From NCBI GenBank assembly GCA_023412755.1, contig JAEZCB010000135.1, positions 1 to 5,454 of the forward strand: a DNA stretch of 5,454 bases. The letters run 5' to 3'. The position numbers and the translations under genes were made by a program. Below are positions 1-5,364 of this stretch, piece after piece. The stretch is from Bacteroidota bacterium. Lineage in GTDB: Bacteria; Bacteroidota; Bacteroidia; Flavobacteriales_F; PHOS-HE28. Every line of letters begins with the position of its first letter. The first letter of the stretch is position 1. The notes under the pieces were generated by a model. That model made no database searches, was not told where the DNA came from, and saw only the letters and a list, made by a program, of their open reading frames with translations.

Positions 1-1793
1 GCGATTCGGAGAACATCATGGACCTGTTGAAGGAGCTAGCATTGAAAGGCAGGCTCGTCTTCGTGGTGATCCATCAACCATCATCGGACATCTTCAAGCT
101 CTTCGATAGGCTGTTGCTGATGGACCAGGAAGGACATCCGGTGTACTACGGTGATCCTGTGGATGCGGTGGTCTATTTCAAGCGCGTCACCGGTCAGGTG
201 AACAGTGAAGTGGGCCAGTGCGGGGCATGCGGAAATGTGAATCCGGAACAGATCTTCAACATTCTCGAAGCCCGGCTCGTGGACGAGTACGGCAACGAGA
301 CCGACCAGCGCCGGATCGGCCCTGAAGCATGGAACGAAGTGTTCCGCGCACAGATGGAAGGCCGAATGAACAAGGTGCCGGATGAGAAGCGTCAGCTGAA
401 GAGCACATTCACGGCGCCCGGTATATTCAGGCAACTCACGGTCTATTTCAAAAGGGACTTGTTGAGCAAACTGGCCAACCGGCAATACGTGCTCATCAAC
501 CTTCTGGAAGCACCTGCGCTGGCCTTCCTCATGTCCTTCTTCCTGAAATTCCAGGCGAGTGGTGCCGCCGCGGATGCCGGATACATCTTCCGCGAGAACG
601 ACAACATTCCCCAGTATCTGTTCATCGCGGTGATCGTTGCCCTGTTCCTCGGGCTCACGGTGAGCGCGGAGGAGATCATACGCGACCGGAAGATCCTGCA
701 ACGCGAAAAATTCCTTGATCTGAGCCGCCTTAGTTACATCCTGAGCAAGGTGGGCATCCTGTTCATCATATCAGCCATTCAAAGCTGGCTGTTCGTGGTG
801 GTCGGTAACAGCATCCTCGGCATCAAGGAAATGAATTTCGCCTACTGGACACTGTTGTTCAGCACCGCATGCTTCGCGAATGTGCTCGGCCTCAACATCA
901 GCGCCAGCTTCAACAGCGCCAAGGTGATATACATACTGATCCCCGTGCTGATCATTCCACAACTGTTATTCAGTGGGGTGATCGTCAAGTTCGACAAGCT
1001 GCATCCCTGGTTCGGATCACAGAAGAGCGTTCCGTGGATAGGCAACATCATGGCCTCGCGTTGGGCCTACGAGGGGCTGGCCGTTACACAATTCATGGAG
1101 AACCCCTACGAGCGGCAATTCTATGCTTTCGATCAGCGCATGAAGACCGCCAACTGGAAGAAGGACCTTTGGGTGCGCGAGTTGCAGAATCTCGCGTCCA
1201 ACGTGCGCCGTGCAGTGCAAGGCCATTCCGAGGATGTGGACATGGGGCACGATCTGGCGTTGATCAAGCGCGAGTTGCGGATGGAACAGGATCGCCTGCC
1301 CGGATTCCGTTTCGAGCGCATGGAAGAACTCGATCCCCAACTTGTGGACGAACAAGTGTTGGATGAGCTTGGCAACAGCCTGCAGGTGCTGGTGGAACAT
1401 TACCGGCGCATCTATAAGCACAGCGAGCGCGAAAAGGAACGGCTCATAGGGGAGCTGACCGCCACACCCGAGGCGAAACAACGCTATTTCCAGCTGCTGG
1501 ATGATCATCGCAACCAGAGCCTGTCAGAGGTGGTCACCAACAAGAACGACCTCAACGTGATCGTGGAATACCAGGGGGAATTGGTGCGGAAGAGCGATCC
1601 CATCTACCTGGAACCGGTACATGCTGGTTTCTTCGGAGCGCAGTTCTACGCGCCCGGCAAATGGATATTCGGCCACCGGCTGAGCACCAGCGTTGCCAAC
1701 ACCATCACTTTATGGGGCATGACCTTGCTGCTCGGCCTGGCGCTCTACCTGGAGGTATTACCGCGGATCATTCGCAGGATATCCCCGCGCTAG
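1..1793 (+). CDS. ABC transporter, fused ATPase-permease (ABCG/ABC-2 type), 5'-truncated by window edge
   Basis: This is the C-terminal part of a fused ATP-binding/permease exporter of the inner membrane. The frame is open to the left edge (codons for DSENI precede the first ATG at 18), so the gene is partial and ATG 18 is not the start. Numbering from that Met, the end of the nucleotide-binding domain is visible: the switch-histidine loop VVIHQPSSD (His19) and the D-x-G-x-P-V-Y-Y-G strand typical of ABCG proteins (36-45). Walker A, signature and Walker B lie outside the window. A linker with a CGACGNVNPEQIFN segment (Cys68, Cys71) leads to the ABC-2 permease. I read membrane segments near 157-177, 198-216, 243-265, 275-295, 302-322 and 561-583. 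The stretch NIMASRWAYEGLAV (343-356) matches the family. About 235 residues between segments 5 and 6, hydrophilic and partly helical, should face the periplasm. The gene converges on siaC. Substrate is unknown; lipid or other hydrophobic export would be a guess. Confidence 0.9.
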   Translation, partial: DSENIMDLLKELALKGRLVFVVIHQPSSDIFKLFDRLLLMDQEGHPVYYGDPVDAVVYFKRVTGQVNSEVGQCGACGNVNPEQIFNILEARLVDEYGNETDQRRIGPEAWNEVFRAQMEGRMNKVPDEKRQLKSTFTAPGIFRQLTVYFKRDLLSKLANRQYVLINLLEAPALAFLMSFFLKFQASGAAADAGYIFRENDNIPQYLFIAVIVALFLGLTVSAEEIIRDRKILQREKFLDLSRLSYILSKVGILFIISAIQSWLFVVVGNSILGIKEMNFAYWTLLFSTACFANVLGLNISASFNSAKVIYILIPVLIIPQLLFSGVIVKFDKLHPWFGSQKSVPWIGNIMASRWAYEGLAVTQFMENPYERQFYAFDQRMKTANWKKDLWVRELQNLASNVRRAVQGHSEDVDMGHDLALIKRELRMEQDRLPGFRFERMEELDPQLVDEQVLDELGNSLQVLVEHYRRIYKHSEREKERLIGELTATPEAKQRYFQLLDDHRNQSLSEVVTNKNDLNVIVEYQGELVRKSDPIYLEPVHAGFFGAQFYAPGKWIFGHRLSTSVANTITLWGMTLLLGLALYLEVLPRIIRRISPR

Positions 1794-1797
1794 GGGT

Positions 1798-2187
1798 TCA
1801 AACCTCTTCGATCTGGATCATTTTGAAGGGCACATTGATGATGCCGGCGTAATCCTCCCCGGCCTCCAGCATGTCCTCATCATCCTGCTCGTAATGCCAG
1901 AGCACGGTGACCTCACTTCCGGAGCCTCGTATGGCCTCCAGTTTCTTGAACACATCCAGGATGCATTTGGATGAACTGGTGTTGAAATATTCCAGTTGCA
2001 CATGGAGGGCGGTCTTCTGGCGGGGTGCGCGTGCATAGTGATCGATCCAGTCGATCAGCGGCTTGTAGAAGTCGATCGAGTTCTCGGGAATGGAGCGGCC
2101 TTTGATCTCCAGTAGACCCGTCTCCGGATCGAAATTCACCTGTGGTGTCTTTGGAGAGCCCTCCAGTATCAAAGCGGTCATTGTCAT
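1798..2187 (-). CDS. siaC: SiaC family regulatory phosphoprotein (DUF1987)
   Basis: This 129-aa soluble protein covers the whole DUF1987/SiaC domain. Recognisable pieces are the N-terminal LEGSPKTPQVNFDPETG (8-24), the GRSIPENSIDFYKPLIDW block (30-47), and YFNTSSSK (67-74). The last holds the Thr/Ser cluster that corresponds to the phosphorylation site of Pseudomonas aeruginosa SiaC (Thr68 there); Thr70 is the likely equivalent here, by alignment from memory. In Pseudomonas, SiaB phosphorylates SiaC, the PP2C phosphatase SiaA reverses this, and unphosphorylated SiaC activates the diguanylate cyclase SiaD. Only the kinase partner is present here. The ATG at 2187 overlaps the siaB stop by four bases (ATGA), implying translational coupling; a second in-frame ATG at 2181 would remove just two residues and cannot be excluded. 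The stop at 1798-1800 lies 4 nt from the stop of the converging ABC gene. Family assignment is strong; the output it controls is unknown. Confidence 0.9.
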   Translation of the reverse strand: MTMTALILEGSPKTPQVNFDPETGLLEIKGRSIPENSIDFYKPLIDWIDHYARAPRQKTALHVQLEYFNTSSSKCILDVFKKLEAIRGSGSEVTVLWHYEQDDEDMLEAGEDYAGIINVPFKMIQIEEV

Positions 2188-2750
2188 TCGGGTCTTGTGG
2201 AGACGTTCACGTTCAAACTGAAAAAAGCGTTGTCCTCGTCGTAGGGTACGAAGCCGTAGTTGAGCTTCGCGCCACTCTTTCGCGCGATATCGATCATGCC
2301 CAGGCCACCACCACCTTTGGAGGAGAAACCACCTTCGGCAAGCGTTTCCTTGTAAAGCACCCGCAGTGCTTCGGGATCCAGGCTGTTGATCCGGTCCAGA
2401 TGTTCCTTTAGCTTTTGCACATCGGTGCCGGCCATGAAGTTGCCTGTCACCACGGAATAGCCTTTCTCATGATGGGCGATCATCACCACCCCGTGCGGCC
2501 CGCCCTCGGGAACGGTGCTGGTGGATCCCTCGGAGGCACGCAGGTTATGATGGAACAGGTTCTGCAGGCATTCCATCACTACGTTGAACACGCGTTTCCG
2601 GGCTTTCGGATCGGGCTCTATGGCACCCATCTTCCGTTCCACGGCCTCCAGCAAGGCGGTGACGAGTTCCGCGGTGAGGTCGCCTTTGAAGGAGAGCATC
2701 ACTCGGTGGCGCTCCATCTCGTCATACAGGTCGTGGATGTTTTCGAGCAT
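2184..2750 (-). CDS. siaB: SiaB family protein kinase (DUF6272, GHKL-like ATPase fold)
   Basis: This 188-aa cytoplasmic protein is predicted to phosphorylate the SiaC protein encoded directly downstream. It resembles a stand-alone GHKL/histidine-kinase-type ATP-binding domain acting as a Ser/Thr kinase. The N-box-like helix is VFNVVMECLQNLFHHN (54-69, with Glu60 and Asn64), and the glycine-rich lid is SSKGGGGLGMIDIARKSG (143-160). The N-terminal MLSFKGDLT (18-26) also fits the family. The reading frame stays open upstream to 2894, but that extension would run through the divergent promoter region and into the methyltransferase gene on the other strand, and it looks non-coding. The ATG at 2750 gives MLENIHDLYDEM, the usual family beginning, so I chose it; GTG codons 9-15 bases upstream (in VKVTS) are weaker alternatives. 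The stop overlaps the siaC start (ATGA). No PP2C phosphatase (SiaA) or GGDEF protein (SiaD) is adjacent. Confidence 0.88.
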   Translation of the reverse strand: MLENIHDLYDEMERHRVMLSFKGDLTAELVTALLEAVERKMGAIEPDPKARKRVFNVVMECLQNLFHHNLRASEGSTSTVPEGGPHGVVMIAHHEKGYSVVTGNFMAGTDVQKLKEHLDRINSLDPEALRVLYKETLAEGGFSSKGGGGLGMIDIARKSGAKLNYGFVPYDEDNAFFSLNVNVSTRPE

Positions 2751-2880
2751 CGAAGTCACTTTCACCCTTATGACGCAAAGGAAAACGCCCCCTAAATGCG
2801 TGATCAAGTGTGCTGGGATAGTTTTCCACCGAATTGTCAACCTTCCACCCCAAGGTGAAGATGTACTTTCGCGCACTTGC
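2751..2880. promoter_or_regulatory. Divergent intergenic promoter region between siaB and the methyltransferase
   Basis: This 130-nt gap is the longest non-coding stretch and must hold the promoters of both divergent operons unless they are read from elsewhere. On the minus strand, TTCCTTTG (plus 2776-2783) differs by one base from the Bacteroidota -7 consensus TAnnTTTG and has a CTTG (plus 2805-2808) 21 nt upstream as a weak -33 candidate. On the plus strand, TAGTTTTC (2819-2826) also differs by one base from the -7 consensus, without a clear -33. A small imperfect hairpin (2842-2860) lies downstream of it. The gap is seen directly; the individual promoter calls are weak. Confidence 0.35.
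2842..2860 (+). other. Imperfect inverted repeat in methyltransferase leader
   Basis: CTTC and ACC (with one bulged C at 2846) can pair with GGTGAAG around a CCAA loop, giving a seven-pair stem 20 nt before the ATG at 2881. It is too weak and lacks a T-run, so it is not a terminator. It may be an operator half-site pair, a leader hairpin or chance. Confidence 0.25.
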
Positions 2881-3609
2881 ATGGGCTGGTTCAAACATTG
2901 GTTCGGAACGCCGTATTACGCGCTCCTCTACGGCCATAGGGATGAATTGGAGGCGAAGGCCTGGGTGGAGACCATTCTGGCACGGTGGCGTCCACCTGCA
3001 GGCAGCGAAGTGCTCGATCTGGCCTGTGGACGCGGAAGGCATGCCTACTGGCTCAGCAGAAATGGCATGAAGGTGACCGGCGTCGACATTTCCGCGGAAA
3101 GCATCGCGGCGGCGCGTGAAAAGGTGCCGGACGGCGAATTCCATGTGCATGACATGCGCCTGCCGGTGGCCACTTCGCGCTTCCATGGAGCCTGCAGCCT
3201 GTTCACCAGCCTCGGTTATTTCGATGATATCGAAGATGACCGCAAGGTGCTGCGATCGGTGTATGCGGCACTGCGGCCCGGCGGGCATTTCGTGATCGAT
3301 TTCATGAATACAGGAAAGGTGCTTGCCGATCTGGTGGCGGAGGAGAATTTCGTAAAGGAAGGCGTGAGGTTCTTGATCCATAGGAAGTTGGAAGCAGGCA
3401 CCATCATTAAGGACATACGCGTGGAAGATGGGGGGCGCGTGAATGAATTCACTGAAAAAGTGCAGGCGTTGATGCCCGATCAGTTGGAGGATATGGCCGT
3501 GCGCGCGGGTTTCCAGATAGATGCCCGCACCGATGGCCCGGATGCTTCGGCCTTCGATCCCTTCCTTTCCGACCGCTTTGTGCTGTGGCTGAAAAAACCC
3601 GAAGCATGA
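2881..3609 (+). CDS. Class I SAM-dependent methyltransferase, substrate unknown
   Basis: This 242-aa cytoplasmic protein has a Rossmann-fold methyltransferase core. Motif I is VLDLACGRGRHA (44-55), which binds the SAM methionine part. The acidic end of strand beta2 is VTGVDIS (65-71, Asp69 for the ribose). HDMRLP (90-95) supplies the adenine-contacting Asp91, and LFTSLGYF (107-114) precedes the post-motif helix. LRPGGHFVIDFMN (131-143) is the usual beta5 region. The C-terminal part (about 150-242) forms the variable substrate side. The frame is open upstream to 2584, but that extension overlaps siaB on the opposite strand and is not methyltransferase-like; ATG 2881 gives MGWFKHWFGTPYY, a natural start that matches Bacteroidota homologues as I recall them. 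There is no Shine-Dalgarno sequence, as is common in this phylum. The TGA overlaps the start of the ZIP transporter gene. A small-molecule substrate is more likely than RNA because no RNA-binding domain is visible, but this is inference. Confidence 0.9.
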   Translation: MGWFKHWFGTPYYALLYGHRDELEAKAWVETILARWRPPAGSEVLDLACGRGRHAYWLSRNGMKVTGVDISAESIAAAREKVPDGEFHVHDMRLPVATSRFHGACSLFTSLGYFDDIEDDRKVLRSVYAALRPGGHFVIDFMNTGKVLADLVAEENFVKEGVRFLIHRKLEAGTIIKDIRVEDGGRVNEFTEKVQALMPDQLEDMAVRAGFQIDARTDGPDASAFDPFLSDRFVLWLKKPEA

Positions 3610-4310
3610 ACTGGACCATCATCGCCATCTTCTTCCTTTTGCCGATGATCTCCGGCATCGCCGTTCGCTGGGTGAAGCCGGGAGTGCGGTGGATGCGTCT
3701 TCTGCTTTCATTCAGTGGTGCCTTCCTGTTGGGTGTGGTATTCCTCCATATGTTGCCGGAGCTCTATGAGCATGATGGTGCACCCATTGGATTTTGGATC
3801 CTTGGAGGTTTTCTCCTGCAGGTTGTGCTGGAGTTCTTCAGCCACGGTATCGAGCACGGCCATGTACACGTACACAGCCATACCGGCAGAAGCCTTCCAT
3901 TGCTCACCCTGCTCAGCCTGTGCATCCATTCCTTCGTGGAGGGCATCCCATTCGCTGATCCGCATGTGGCGGAGGATGAACATTTCCTGGCCGGGGTATT
4001 GCTTCATAAACTGCCCATGGCCGTAGCGCTGGCCACGGTGCTCACCCGCTCCGGCACCAGCTTCGCGTACAGCATCGCATTACTCGCCATTTTCTCTTTA
4101 TCCGCACCCATCGGCATCTACACCGGCCATTTGATCGGTAGCGGCATGGGTGGACATTTCCTGCACAACATGCTGGGTATCGCGATCGGCATGCTGCTGC
4201 ACATCAGTACCACCATCATCTTCGAAAGTGCTCCCGAGCACCGCTTCGTGGCCGCACGATTCATCGCGGTGTTGCTGGGAGCGGCCCTTTCCACCTTTTC
4301 CATGCATTGA
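3606..4310 (+). CDS. ZIP family divalent metal transporter
   Basis: This 234-aa inner-membrane protein is a ZIP (SLC39-like) transporter, probably moving Zn(2+) or another divalent metal into the cytoplasm. I see about eight hydrophobic segments: 4-20, 31-50, 61-79, 97-117, 127-146, 153-174, 186-206 and 216-232. The family's metal-binding helices carry HSFVEG (108-113) in TM4 and HKLPM (134-138) in TM5. HMLPE (48-52) closes TM2. A His-rich cytoplasmic loop, HGIEHGHVHVHSH (80-92), between TM3 and TM4 is typical and may sense or deliver metal. The TM5 glutamate positions of the binuclear site in BbZIP are Lys135 and Ala139 by my alignment, suggesting a single-metal centre as in other ZIP subgroups with HK. 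The start is ATG 3606, which overlaps the methyltransferase stop (ATGA); a start at 3585 would add seven residues lying inside the upstream gene and is less likely. The length is normal for a compact bacterial ZIP. Confidence 0.88.
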   Translation: MNWTIIAIFFLLPMISGIAVRWVKPGVRWMRLLLSFSGAFLLGVVFLHMLPELYEHDGAPIGFWILGGFLLQVVLEFFSHGIEHGHVHVHSHTGRSLPLLTLLSLCIHSFVEGIPFADPHVAEDEHFLAGVLLHKLPMAVALATVLTRSGTSFAYSIALLAIFSLSAPIGIYTGHLIGSGMGGHFLHNMLGIAIGMLLHISTTIIFESAPEHRFVAARFIAVLLGAALSTFSMH

Positions 4311-4349
4311 TCCCGAAGAATAGATCGACCTGTATTCCATTGCGCGTAT

Positions 4350-4357
4350 TAACTTTG
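4350..4357 (+). promoter_or_regulatory. Bacteroidota-type -7 promoter element (TAACTTTG)
   Basis: TAACTTTG is a perfect match to the Bacteroidota -7 consensus TAnnTTTG. It sits 21 nt before the ATG at 4379, which predicts a transcript with a leader of roughly 15 nt. The -33 position is poor (CCTG at 4329-4332, 17 nt upstream), so the promoter may be weak or depend on an activator. Its ACTTTG core is also the first half-site of the adjoining palindromic array. Confidence 0.55.
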
Positions 4358-4374
4358 TACCGCAAAGTACTTTG
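4352..4374 (+). promoter_or_regulatory. Three-half-site palindromic operator candidate
   Basis: The 23-bp stretch reads ACTTTG, then a 5-nt spacer TACCG, then CAAAGT, then immediately ACTTTG. Half-sites 1 and 2 form an exact 6-bp inverted repeat, and half-sites 2 and 3 form an exact 12-bp palindrome, CAAAGTACTTTG (4363-4374). The array overlaps the -7 element and ends 4 nt before the ATG at 4379, a position suited to repression. The natural candidate to bind it is the winged-helix protein encoded at 5032-5331 in the same operon; that link is inference. Confidence 0.5.
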
Positions 4375-4378
4375 AGTT

Positions 4379-5035
4379 ATGAATGACCAGGACCGGATGA
4401 ACGATCTTGCCCTTATCAGAGGGCTTATGGAGCGCAGCACTCGTTTCCTCAGCCTCAGCGGACTTAGTGGGGTGATCGCGGGTTCTCTTGCGCTGGCCGG
4501 TGCGCTTTTGGCACAGCGGTATATGCAGGAACGTTCATTAAGCGAAGCGTATCCACTGGGAGATGGTGCCCGCGCTGGTACGGAGGGATACCTGGATCAT
4601 GTATTGTTCCTGGGGGGAGTAGCCCTTGCCGTTCTGGTACTTTCGCTGGCATCCGCGGCCTACTTCACCTGGCGCCGAGGGCGCAGGATAGGTCAGGGAC
4701 TTTGGGATCCCGCTGCGGAACGCCTGCTCATCAACCTGCTGATCCCCCTGGCCGCAGGCGGCATCTTCTGTATCGCACTCCTTTACTATGGCATACCCGG
4801 GCTTGTTCCATCGGCAACGCTGATCTTCTATGGTCTGGCACTGGTGAACGCATCACGCTATACACTGGACGAGATCCGGTGGCTGGGTCTGAGTGAACTG
4901 GTCCTGGGTCTCTTGAGCGCATTCTGGGTGGGCGCTGGACTCATGTTCTGGGCCTTGGGCTTCGGTGTGTTGCACATCTTTTACGGGGGCATGATGTACC
5001 TGCGCCACGAAAGGGGCACCACGGAAAACCGATGA
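4379..5035 (+). CDS. Polytopic membrane protein of unknown function, coupled to a winged-helix regulator
   Basis: This 218-aa protein is an integral membrane protein with no catalytic motif I can name. Hydrophobic segments lie at about 25-47, 75-97, 116-137, 141-157, 170-190 and 191-207, so five or six helices. The N-terminal block LIRGLMERSTRFLSLSGLSG (12-31) is the most family-like part: an amphipathic cytoplasmic helix leading into the first membrane segment. I recall similar proteins in Bacteroidota located directly before a small winged-helix gene. Segments 1 and 2 are separated by a hydrophilic loop (48-73), and a basic loop RRGRR (99-103) suggests a cytoplasmic side. The ATG at 4379 is chosen because it follows the promoter/operator directly; a second ATG at 4397 is possible. 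There is no Shine-Dalgarno sequence. The stop overlaps the next start (ATGA). A sensor or sequestering role for the regulator is a hypothesis only. Confidence 0.8.
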   Translation: MNDQDRMNDLALIRGLMERSTRFLSLSGLSGVIAGSLALAGALLAQRYMQERSLSEAYPLGDGARAGTEGYLDHVLFLGGVALAVLVLSLASAAYFTWRRGRRIGQGLWDPAAERLLINLLIPLAAGGIFCIALLYYGIPGLVPSATLIFYGLALVNASRYTLDEIRWLGLSELVLGLLSAFWVGAGLMFWALGFGVLHIFYGGMMYLRHERGTTENR

Positions 5036-5331
5036 TCGAACGCTTGAATAAAGCATTCGAAAGCCGTGTTCGGCTGGGGATCATGGCCATACTGGTGGTG
5101 AACCAATGGGTGGACCATGCCGAATTGAAGGCATTGTTGAATGTGACCGATGGTAACCTGGCCAGCCACCTGACCTCTTTGGAGGAATTGAAATACGTGC
5201 AGGTCCGGAAGCGTTTCGTGGGCAAAAGACCCAATACCTCGTACAAGGCTACCGCTTCCGGGATACAGGCCTTCAAGGAGCATCTGGAAGCAATAGGAGC
5301 GTTGATGCCAAAGCAAGGAACGCATGAATAG
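5032..5331 (+). CDS. Winged-helix transcriptional regulator (HTH_34/PadR-MarR-like single domain)
   Basis: This 99-aa cytoplasmic protein is essentially one winged helix-turn-helix domain. The first helix is LNKAFESRVRLGIMAIL (5-21), helix 2 is DHAELKALLNV (28-38), the recognition helix is TDGNLASHLTSLEEL (39-53), and the wing is VQVRKRFVGKRPNTSYKAT (56-74) with many basic residues. A C-terminal helix (75-92) probably makes the dimer. No ligand-binding domain is present, so any signal would have to come from a partner protein; the coupled upstream membrane protein is one candidate. The ATG at 5032 overlaps the upstream stop by four bases. A dimeric regulator of this size fits the 12-bp palindrome at 4363-4374, which would make the operon autoregulated. 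The family call is firm; target genes are not known. Confidence 0.88.
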   Translation: MIERLNKAFESRVRLGIMAILVVNQWVDHAELKALLNVTDGNLASHLTSLEELKYVQVRKRFVGKRPNTSYKATASGIQAFKEHLEAIGALMPKQGTHE

Positions 5332-5364
5332 ATAGCTACGCTCACTCATCAACAAGTCTTGAAT

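Noticed and set aside
81..701. Long open frame of 206 codons on the minus strand inside the ABC gene
   Set aside because: It is antisense to a clear ABC-2 permease with family motifs; its translation is rich in His, Glu and Arg with no domain, as expected for shadow frames in GC-rich DNA.
1017..1508. 163-codon minus-strand open frame inside the ABC gene
   Set aside because: Antisense to the periplasmic domain of the ABC protein, with no recognisable motif and no promoter of its own.
1782..1813. CCCC/GGGG and GGTT/AACC pairings near the convergent stops as a bidirectional terminator
   Set aside because: The stems are only four pairs each, mutually exclusive in part, and no T-run follows on either strand.
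2584..2880. 99-residue N-terminal extension of the methyltransferase
   Set aside because: It lies antisense to siaB, does not look like a methyltransferase, and ATG 2881 gives a natural start.
2751..2894. 48-residue N-terminal extension of SiaB from an upstream ATG
   Set aside because: It would run into the methyltransferase coding region and use up the only divergent promoter space; the family begins at MLENIHDLYDEM (2750).
2722..3381. 219-codon minus-strand open frame across the siaB promoter and the methyltransferase
   Set aside because: It overlaps methyltransferase motif I and the divergent promoter region; the sequence has no domain features.
4318..4337. GAATA/TATTC inverted repeat after the ZIP gene as a terminator
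   Set aside because: It has only five AT-rich pairs around a 10-nt loop and no T-run; likely chance.
4368..4374. Second -7 element (TACTTTG) just before the ATG at 4379
   Set aside because: The spacing between TA and TTTG is one base short, and transcription would begin at or after the start codon; better explained as the third operator half-site.
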